Source: an uncultured Eubacterium sp.
Lineage (GTDB): Bacteria > Bacillota_A > Clostridia > Lachnospirales > Lachnospiraceae
Direction of reading: 5' to 3'
Length of the DNA: 10,787 bases
Assembly: GCA_948468465.1 (NCBI GenBank)
Contig: CAOKJJ010000169.1
Span: 1 to 10,787, forward strand
Under the pieces are notes generated by a model, which was not told the origin of the DNA, ran no database searches, and saw only the letters and a list, made by a program, of their open reading frames with translations. Within the stretch, counting starts at the first letter, position 1; the number at the start of each line of letters is the position of its first letter. The translations under genes and the position numbers were made by a program. Shown here one piece after another: positions 6,422-10,787 of this stretch.

Positions 6422-6901
6422 CGCATTCTGCCGCCTGTATGTATCATTGTCTTTCTGGCTTAACTCGTTTTCCACCTGCGCCAGCTTTTTCTCCAGCTCC
6501 CGGATTTTATTTTCATCCCCGTAAGCTGACTGGATCTGCTGCTCCAGCTGCTGCTTTTTCTCTTTCAGCTGCTTGATTTCCCGGTCAACCTGATCCGTAT
6601 TTGTGACACATTTCTCCGCAGGCTTTGCCTGGCTGTCTCCGCCTGCCTTCGGCGCTTTGCCAGCTTTCGGGTCATCAAAAAAGATTTTCCGGCTGCCGTT
6701 CTCGTCCTGGCCTACCCGGTACAGTCCCGTAGGCTTTTGCCCCGATGTTTCGCTGCTGATATATGCGTCCTGTGGTTCGCTCAGCTTACTGGTGTTTTTT
6801 CCTTCCGCAGCCTTCTCTGTTTCTTTTGGCTTTTCCGTCCTCTCTGCATAGTCGATTCCAAAATGATCATAATTTCCATGAATCTGCATTGCCATAAGCA
6901 T
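6407..6901 (-). CDS. Coiled-coil protein, possibly FlxA-like
   Basis: The 164-residue protein begins MLMAMQIHGNYDHFGIDYAER, continues with a low-complexity Lys/Glu/Ser/Pro linker (about 22-98), and ends with a strong coiled coil (VDREIKQLKEKKQQLEQQIQ and IRELEKKLAQVENELSQK, about 102-150). It closes with DNDTYRRQNASVSE. The coiled-coil arrangement resembles proteins annotated as FlxA-like in clostridia, but that is a weak, composition-driven similarity. No signal peptide or membrane helix is seen. The frame is open to 6949, but the ATG at 6901 is preferred because AAGGAG lies 4 nt upstream. The stop at 6409-6407 falls inside a three-unit 12-bp tandem repeat, and the tail may once have been eight residues longer. 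The next gene downstream is also helical and charged. Confidence 0.6.
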   Translation of the reverse strand: MLMAMQIHGNYDHFGIDYAERTEKPKETEKAAEGKNTSKLSEPQDAYISSETSGQKPTGLYRVGQDENGSRKIFFDDPKAGKAPKAGGDSQAKPAEKCVTNTDQVDREIKQLKEKKQQLEQQIQSAYGDENKIRELEKKLAQVENELSQKDNDTYRRQNASVSE

Positions 6902-6975
6902 GTTACTCCTTCCATTTGATATTGTCAAGAAACTTCTTTGCAGCCGCACTCCGCCGCAGACAGCTTCCTTTTTCT

Positions 6976-7003
6976 TTTTTCGGTTATAGAAGATAACATT
7001 TTA
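6976..7003 (-). promoter_or_regulatory. Possible sigma-D (sigma-28) type promoter
   Basis: Reading leftward, TAAA (7003-7000) and CCGAAAA (6983-6977) are 16 bp apart, similar to the TAAA-N15-CCGATAT pattern of motility-type sigma factors. It lies about 80 bp before the FlxA-like gene. The -10 half is imperfect and no good sigma-A promoter was seen in this stretch. This is suggestive only. Confidence 0.25.
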
Positions 7004-7044
7004 ATCTATTTGCTGTGGGCTGCTTTTCAGATGCTGTGGAATGA

Positions 7045-7350
7045 TCAGCTGTTTTTTCTGCAATACCGGCCGGCCCATTTTGTAAGGGCTAAGGAACTGT
7101 GAAAAAATAACTTTGCAATTTACTTGTCTTTTTCTCCGATAGCGCAGGGCAAAAATCAGTTACATAGCCCGCTATGCGCCTGATTTTTGCCCTGCACTCT
7201 CGAAGAAAAATCCTGCGTAACTTGCTAAAGTTATTTTTTCACAGTTCCTAATGAAAGCATAACGATCCATAAAACATATAAGAGAACAGGTACAGCAGGG
7301 AACGTGTAATTTACGAATCCAAATCCAGGCACGCTCCTTACAGCAGACAC
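7045..7350 (-). pseudogene. Small membrane-protein gene or permease remnant, disrupted by a MITE
   Basis: Reading leftward from a possible GTG at 7350, the frame encodes SAVRSVPGFGFVNYTFPA, then a hydrophobic helix (VPVLLYVLWIVMLSL). It runs into the MITE at 7249 and stops at 7233-7231 after five element-derived codons. If the element and one TA copy are removed, the frame continues through the former site as ALTKWAGRYCRKNS to a stop at 7047-7045, giving a classic inside-positive end after a membrane helix. The frame is open upstream to about 7428, but no ATG with a good ribosome binding site is seen, so it may be the C-terminal remnant of a larger protein such as a transporter permease. It lies behind a promoter that appears to be controlled by the adjacent two-component system. 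Confidence 0.55.
7092..7249. mobile_element. Palindromic MITE-like element with TA target duplication
   Basis: The terminal inverted repeats are perfect over 23 bp (7092-7114 and 7227-7249), beginning AGGAACTGTG. An inner perfect 16-bp stem (7144-7159 with 7180-7195) and near-complementary sequence between them make nearly the whole element one long hairpin around the loop near 7168. It has no coding capacity. TA dinucleotides flank it (7090-7091 and 7249-7250, the right one overlapping the repeat end). TA target duplication is typical of IS630/Tc1-mariner-type transposases, which could move it in trans. Excision in silico with one TA restores a reading frame, supporting both the boundaries and a true insertion. 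Confidence 0.8.
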
Positions 7351-7427
7351 AGTATAATCATCCTGCTTTTCGGCACATACAGGTATCCCCTTGTGGTATT
7401 CCAGGGCTTTTGCCTGCTGATAAGGAC

Positions 7428-7488
7428 ATTATAAAATCCAAATGTCACAGAAATGTCCGAAACGGCATAAAAAATGCGGATGAAATGT
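7428..7488 (-). promoter_or_regulatory. Response-regulator-dependent promoter after the kinase gene
   Basis: Reading leftward, a perfect TATAAT (7433-7428) lies 6 bp from the first of four AAATGT-type boxes (plus-strand positions 7440-7445, 7451-7456, 7472-7477 as AAATGC, and 7483-7488). The boxes form two pairs with 11-bp spacing, and there is no recognisable -35. Paired direct repeats one helical turn apart in place of a -35 are typical of OmpR-family activation. The distal pair continues into TTACAA, as in the regulator's own promoter. It would drive transcription leftward into the disrupted membrane-protein frame. Confidence 0.6.
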
Positions 7489-7538
7489 TACAAGACCCGG
7501 ACATTGCCGGACAGCCGGGAATATCCGTCTGCCACATG

Positions 7539-8570
7539 TTATCTTGCGGGGAGCATGACAGAAAACTCTGAACCTTGCCCCGGCGTTGAAGCCACTTTGA
7601 TATAGCCGCCCTGCCGTGTTACGATCTCGCGGGTCAGATACAGGCCAATGCCCACGCCCTGCTGTTCGTGTACTTCTTCCTCACGATAAAAGCGCCGGAA
7701 AATAGCGGCCTGATTACTCTCCGGGATACCCTTGCCGGTATCGGACACACTAAGCTTTACATACATTTCCCATTGTTCAGCCAAGATCTGGATAGCTCCT
7801 CCAGCCGGGGTATATTTCACTGCATTGTCCAGCAGATTAAACAGAGCCTCCGCCGTCCATTTGCTGTCATGGAAAAGCCAAAGATCCTCCGGGCAATCCA
7901 CCGTTACGGAAATATTCTTTTTCTCCGCTGCATATACAATACTGCTTAAAGCCATCGCCAACGTATCAACCACAGGAGCGTCTTTCTTCTCCAGTCGTAT
8001 TGCTCCCGTTTCCAGCCGGGAGGTCTTCACAAGAGCCTGAAAAAGAAACTCCAGCTTGTCCGTCTGATTTCGGATGCCCTGCAGGAACTCCCGCCGCTCT
8101 TCTTCTGTGACAGACTTTGAAAGCAGCGTATCCGTCACCATTTTCAGATTGCTTACCGGTGTTTTCACCTGATGGGAGACATCCGACACCAGCATCTGCA
8201 GCTCCTGCCGTTCCTCATCCACCTTCCGCCGGTTCTCCTGCATGATCCCATATAACCGTGAAAGACGGTAGCTGATACGGGCAAAGAGTGTTTCACTGTC
8301 CGCAGCGCGCACAGGCTCTCCGCTTCCGCTTATCATCTGATCCATTGCCCGGCACAGCTCCCTGGTAAATACGGAAAGCCGTTTGCCAAAGGCAATCGTC
8401 AGAAGGAACATCCATACAAGGGCACAGAGCGTCAGCAGCATGCCGCAGGTTAGCATCCACATCTGTCCTGTCACCGCAAAGAAAACTGCGCAGATGGCCA
8501 GCATGGAAACTGCCATACCGCCGCTGACCAGCAGGAATATCCTTTTTACAGAGATCCGCCCCAGATTCAT
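7539..8570 (-). CDS. Sensor histidine kinase with minimal extracellular loop
   Basis: The 343-residue kinase has two hydrophobic helices (about 11-34 and 38-61) joined by only a few residues, so it has essentially no extracellular sensor domain. A linker follows, then the dimerisation/phosphoacceptor domain (SDVSHQVKTP, His133) and the ATPase domain with N-box LLDNAVKY (Asn249), G1 box SDTGKGIP (Asp277) and G2 box GVGIGLYL (305-312). Kinases of this layout usually sense within the membrane, often through a partner ABC transporter. The frame is open to a GTG at 8591, but the ATG at 8570 is chosen because GGGAGG lies upstream and it overlaps the response-regulator stop in ATGA. The normal next genes (ATPase and permease) are absent, and only a promoter and a broken membrane-protein frame follow. 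Confidence 0.93.
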   Translation of the reverse strand: MNLGRISVKRIFLLVSGGMAVSMLAICAVFFAVTGQMWMLTCGMLLTLCALVWMFLLTIAFGKRLSVFTRELCRAMDQMISGSGEPVRAADSETLFARISYRLSRLYGIMQENRRKVDEERQELQMLVSDVSHQVKTPVSNLKMVTDTLLSKSVTEEERREFLQGIRNQTDKLEFLFQALVKTSRLETGAIRLEKKDAPVVDTLAMALSSIVYAAEKKNISVTVDCPEDLWLFHDSKWTAEALFNLLDNAVKYTPAGGAIQILAEQWEMYVKLSVSDTGKGIPESNQAAIFRRFYREEEVHEQQGVGIGLYLTREIVTRQGGYIKVASTPGQGSEFSVMLPAR

Positions 8571-9256
8571 TTTCTCTCGCCTCCCATCCACTGATATCCG
8601 ATTCCATAAATCGTTTTAATATAAGTATCGCCATCAGCCTCAATCTTGCCCCGGATACGGCTGATGGAGGTTGTCAGTGTGTGTTCGTCCACATAGTTTT
8701 CCTCCGCATCCCACAGCCGTTCCAGAAGCCGCTGCCTGGTCAGGATCTGTTTGGAATTTTTGCAGAACAATTTCAGCATTTTATACTCCATAGGGGAAAG
8801 GGCAAGGGACTTCCCATTCAGCGCAGCAGTCTGCTCCGAAAAGTCCAGGAACAGCCTGCCGTCATCATAGAAATCCTTTGACAGCCCCCGGTGTTCCAGC
8901 ATCGCGAACATTGCCCGTATCTTCCGCAGCAGCGCCCCAATCGAAAAGGGCTTGGTAATATAATCCACCGCCCCGGCTTCATATCCCCGGATCTGGTCGC
9001 TCTCCTGGTCATTGGCCGTCAGGAAAATCACCAGCGTGTCAGGGTTCTCCGGCTTTATAAGCCTGCACAGGTCATAGCCGCTGCCATCCGGCAGGTTGAT
9101 ATCCAAAAGTACCAGGTCATATTCCGACTGAAGCAGCAATTCTGCAGCTGTACCTGCATTCAGGGCTGATACGGTATCATAGCCCTCAGAAATCAAGTTA
9201 TAGGTCAGCGTTTTATTTAAAAGGGTATCGTCCTCTACCAGTAAAATCTTTTTCAT
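8567..9256 (-). CDS. OmpR-family response regulator
   Basis: The 229-residue regulator has a receiver domain (KKILLVEDD at the start, phospho-acceptor Asp52 in LLDINLPDG, Thr80 in LTAND, Lys102 in ITKPF) and a C-terminal winged-helix DNA-binding domain (LSPMEYKMLKLFCKN, RQRLLERLWD, then TTSISRIRGKIEADG and IKTIYGIGYQW). The GTG at 9262 is in frame, but the ATG at 9256 is preferred because AAAGGAG lies 7 nt upstream. Its stop overlaps the kinase start. The likely DNA target is the pair of AAATGT repeats spaced 11 bp, seen before this gene and again after the kinase gene, which would make the system self-activating. Effector genes elsewhere in the genome could share the motif. Confidence 0.95.
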   Translation of the reverse strand: MKKILLVEDDTLLNKTLTYNLISEGYDTVSALNAGTAAELLLQSEYDLVLLDINLPDGSGYDLCRLIKPENPDTLVIFLTANDQESDQIRGYEAGAVDYITKPFSIGALLRKIRAMFAMLEHRGLSKDFYDDGRLFLDFSEQTAALNGKSLALSPMEYKMLKLFCKNSKQILTRQRLLERLWDAEENYVDEHTLTTSISRIRGKIEADGDTYIKTIYGIGYQWMGGERK

Positions 9257-9311
9257 ATCCACACTCCTTTAAGTTTCTATCGTGAACAGCGGATTTTTTG
9301 CCATTCACTAT

Positions 9312-9356
9312 AGTTTAACAGGAAAATGTCCGCGAAATGTTACAATTTCATTGTAA
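9312..9356 (-). promoter_or_regulatory. Autoregulated promoter of the two-component system
   Basis: Reading leftward, TAAACT (9317-9312) lies 6 bp from AAATGT boxes at plus-strand 9324-9329 and 9335-9340 (11-bp spacing). The distal box merges into a perfect inverted repeat TTACAAT-TTC-ATTGTAA (9340-9356). The geometry is the same as at 7428-7488. There is no good -35, as expected for an activated promoter. The leader to the ATG is about 50 nt. Confidence 0.55.
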
Positions 9357-9374
9357 TCCTCTGTTGTTAAAATG

Positions 9375-9399
9375 TATTTATCTCTTTATGTGATAAATA
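9375..9399. repeat. Inverted repeat in the divergent regulatory region
   Basis: TATTTATC (9375-9382) and GATAAATA (9392-9399) are perfect 8-bp inverted arms with a 9-bp spacer. They lie between the two-component promoter and the small-gene promoter. This may be an operator for either direction, but the sequence is AT-rich and could be incidental. Confidence 0.4.
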
Positions 9400-9422
9400 T
9401 ATCTCTTGTTTTGGTTTGTGTC

Positions 9423-9444
9423 AAATAGGAAAGAATTCCTATTT
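9423..9444. promoter_or_regulatory. Candidate operator of the 33-codon gene
   Basis: AAATAGGAA (9423-9431) and TTCCTATTT (9436-9444) are perfect 9-bp inverted arms around 4 bp. The site ends 12 bp before the -35 of the small-gene promoter. A weaker related dyad (AAG-T-AGG ... CCT-G-CTT, 9488-9507) spans the expected transcription start, so one regulator may bind both. The regulator is not identified. Confidence 0.5.
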
Positions 9445-9456
9445 CATGAATTTCAT

Positions 9457-9485
9457 TTGATTTTTCTTTGGCAGTCACATATAAT
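9457..9485 (+). promoter_or_regulatory. Promoter of the 33-codon gene
   Basis: TTGATT (9457-9462) and a perfect TATAAT (9480-9485) are exactly 17 bp apart. Transcription would start near 9492, giving a leader of about 70 nt that contains a dyad at 9488-9507 and an AGGAGGTG ribosome binding site. Confidence 0.7.
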
Positions 9486-9562
9486 ACAAGTAGGGAAATT
9501 CCTGCTTTCCATATTTTTGCTTATAGAACTACAATTATTTTATAAGACAGGAGGTGAAAGAT

Positions 9563-9664
9563 ATGTTAGCAAATGCTTTTGTTGACCATATTTCTTTTAT
9601 TGTGGAGGGCGGCACTGTCCGTATCGTTAATTCTGCTATCTATGCCATGCAGATGCTCCATTAG
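9563..9664 (+). CDS. Small protein of 33 residues, unknown function
   Basis: This gene is too short for most gene finders, but the signals are good: a near-consensus promoter at 9457-9485, AGGAGGTG ending 7 nt before the ATG, and a clean TAG stop. The peptide begins MLANAFVDHISFIVEGG and ends TVRIVNSAIYAMQMLH. It has no cysteine, no Gly-Gly leader cleavage pattern that I trust, and no obvious signal peptide. It is moderately hydrophobic and nearly neutral. It is divergent from the two-component system and convergent with the epimerase gene, whose stop is 21 bp away. Possible roles include a signalling or modified-peptide precursor, a small regulator, or a leader peptide whose RNA matters more than its product. 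I do not recognise the family. Confidence 0.6.
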   Translation: MLANAFVDHISFIVEGGTVRIVNSAIYAMQMLH

Positions 9665-9684
9665 ATAAGCTTCTATCAATAGCC

Positions 9685-10629
9685 TTACTGACACTCTTCT
9701 CCCCGTATCCATTGGATCGTTTCCCGTATCCCAGTCTCAAAGTCCGTCACCGGCACAAATCCTGTATCTTCAGTTAACTCACTAATATCCGCACACAAAT
9801 ACATCACCTGATTCGGACTGTAAGGAATCTCCCCGAATCTGACCCGGGCTTTGCATCCTGTAACTTCTTTCATCTTTAAAATATATTCCCGCAGCGGACG
9901 TGCCTGCCCGCTGCCCAGGCAGTAGACCCGTCCATGCACCGGATGCTGTCCGATCCGAAACAGCGCGTCCGCCGCATCCCTGCTGTACAAAAAATCCCAC
10001 ATCTGCCCGCCCTCCGTAAATTTTGTCTCTTCCCCGCGCAGCATCCGCCGCAGGCTCCTGCTGACCATGGTCTCCGCCCGGTCATAAGGTCCGTATACGC
10101 TGAGCAGCCGCACCCATATATGCTTTAAATCAAGCTGCTCACAGGCTTTCCGGCTCATCTGTCCCGCACACAGCTTGGCCATCCCATACCCGTTTTCCGG
10201 AAATGCCGGCGTATCCGGCCGCAGCGTCTGGCCCGGCCTTCCATACTCCGCCTGGGAGCCTGCCCCGACAAACGTCCGGCAGCCAAGGCGCGCCGCCAGT
10301 TTCACCGCACCCAGCGTCCCTCTGATATTTTCCACCTGTGCCTTAAGGTCATCCCTGCCTGCCCCGAAAGTCCCACCCCAGGCCAGATGGTAAAATGTCT
10401 CACAAGGCCTGTCATCCGGCGGGACAAGCGTATCCAGTTCACATAAATCCGCCTCAACAGCCACTATCCCGGGCCTGTCCAGAATCCGGCTGTTTCTTTC
10501 AGAACCCCTGCGGCAGACAGCCAATACCTCACAGCCTTCCCTGACGCATGTTTCCAGCAATGCCATCCCTACCGCACCTGTAACTCCCGTAACCGCAACT
10601 CTTTTGCCCCTTATTCTTCTGCCCATCAT
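9685..10629 (-). CDS. NAD(P)-dependent epimerase/dehydratase (extended SDR)
   Basis: The 314-residue enzyme is an extended short-chain dehydrogenase of the sugar-nucleotide epimerase type. The Rossmann motif TGVTGAVG (14-21) binds NAD(P). YHLAWGG (80-86) is the usual strand-4 motif, Ser125 lies in GAGSQAEYG, and Tyr148 with Lys152 forms the YGMAK catalytic pair. RLLSVYGPYD and WDFLYSRDAADAL are typical substrate-side motifs of NDP-sugar epimerases/dehydratases. It probably acts on a nucleotide sugar for surface polysaccharide, but the sugar is not predictable. The frame is open to an ATG at 10665. The ATG at 10629 is preferred because GGAGG lies 7 nt upstream, though both starts have a repeat-derived GGAGG. 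Base composition is GC-richer than the left half of the window. The upstream gene is probably in the same operon. Confidence 0.88.
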   Translation of the reverse strand: MMGRRIRGKRVAVTGVTGAVGMALLETCVREGCEVLAVCRRGSERNSRILDRPGIVAVEADLCELDTLVPPDDRPCETFYHLAWGGTFGAGRDDLKAQVENIRGTLGAVKLAARLGCRTFVGAGSQAEYGRPGQTLRPDTPAFPENGYGMAKLCAGQMSRKACEQLDLKHIWVRLLSVYGPYDRAETMVSRSLRRMLRGEETKFTEGGQMWDFLYSRDAADALFRIGQHPVHGRVYCLGSGQARPLREYILKMKEVTGCKARVRFGEIPYSPNQVMYLCADISELTEDTGFVPVTDFETGIRETIQWIRGEECQ

Positions 10630-10631
10630 AA

Positions 10632-10679
10632 ATTTTCCTCCAGGTTCGTTTTCCTTCAGGTTCATTTTCCTCCAGGTTC
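10632..10679 (-). repeat. Three tandem 16-bp repeats carrying ribosome binding sites
   Basis: Three adjacent 16-bp units (10664-10679, 10648-10663, 10632-10647 in coding order) have the consensus GAACCTGGAGGAAAAT. The outer two are identical and the middle one differs at two positions. The array starts in the stop codon of the upstream gene and ends just before the preferred epimerase start, so the junction contains two GGAGG sites and one AAGG. The first unit also creates the alternative ATG at 10665. Confidence 0.9.
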
Positions 10680-10787
10680 ACATCCGAATCACATAAATCT
10701 GGTCATTGCGCACCCTCGCCGTTTCCCGGTATGGCCCTGCCGAAGATTCAAACAGCAGGTACAGCCCCTCCGGCGTCATCAGAATCT
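10678..10787 (-). CDS. C-terminal end of an unidentified protein (cut by window edge)
   Basis: The last 35 codons of a leftward gene are visible, ending in TGA at 10680-10678. The residues read ILMTPEGLYLLFESS, then AGPYRETARVRNDQIYVIRM. The stop is 12 bp before the upstream ATG candidate and 48 bp before the preferred start of the epimerase gene, so the two are probably co-transcribed and may share a surface-sugar pathway. The fragment is too short for me to assign a family. The codon choice and GC-rich third positions match the epimerase gene. Confidence 0.65.
   Translation of the reverse strand, partial: ILMTPEGLYLLFESSAGPYRETARVRNDQIYVIRM

Noticed and set aside
7495..7538. GC-rich short repeats (CCCGG/CCGGG) just after the kinase stop
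   Set aside because: Five-bp arms and no following T run, so not supported as a terminator. The regulator boxes start immediately beyond.
9562..9690. Hairpin GATA...TATC after the 33-codon gene as a terminator
   Set aside because: Only 4-bp arms and no T run. No terminator is visible between this gene and the convergent epimerase gene.

Overview
The window looks like a stretch of accessory chromosome from a low-to-moderate GC Gram-positive anaerobe, most likely a clostridial (Lachnospiraceae-type) Firmicute. The basis is the strong GGAGG-type ribosome binding sites, the sigma-A style promoters and the family mix (LacI, PadR, GrpB, OmpR/sensor-kinase pair, FlxA-like coiled coil). No rRNA, tRNA, CRISPR array or intact insertion sequence was seen. 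The only mobile DNA recognised is a 157-158 bp palindromic MITE-like element.

Layout, left to right. (1) At 1-190 is the start of a leftward DinD-like gene, cut by the window edge. (2) At 472-2379 are a leftward LacI-family regulator and, downstream of it, an AAC(3)-family N-acetyltransferase that has its own promoter and a LacI-style palindrome. (3) At 2583-3979 is a visibly AT-rich rightward pair, a PadR regulator overlapping an alpha/beta hydrolase by ATGA, with a near-consensus promoter and a terminator at 3984-4018. (4) At 4030-6901 is a leftward series: a coiled-coil FlxA-like protein, a second lysine/glutamate-rich unknown protein, a membrane-anchored proline-iminopeptidase-like hydrolase, and a GrpB-family protein. 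(5) At 7045-9256 is a leftward two-component system (OmpR-type regulator overlapping a histidine kinase with two membrane helices and almost no extracellular loop). It is followed by a promoter that repeats the regulator's own promoter architecture and by a small membrane-protein reading frame broken by the MITE. (6) At 9263-9684 is a regulatory region with several inverted repeats and an untabulated 33-codon gene with its own promoter and strong ribosome binding site. (7) At 9685-10787 are a leftward NAD-dependent epimerase/dehydratase and the tail of an upstream gene, joined by three tandem 16-bp copies of a ribosome-binding-site-containing unit.

The most interesting part is 7045-9664. Direct repeats AAATGT spaced 11 bp lie exactly 6 bp from a -10 element both before the response regulator and again after the kinase, so the system probably activates itself and the region downstream of the kinase. 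The reading frame there is interrupted by the MITE. Removing the element together with one TA copy restores a hydrophobic helix followed by a basic tail. The system therefore appears to have lost its output gene, perhaps the end of a transporter permease. Divergent from it is the 33-codon gene with a 9-bp perfect inverted-repeat operator. Several gene junctions also carry short tandem duplications (12, 16 and 17 bp units) at stop codons or ribosome binding sites.
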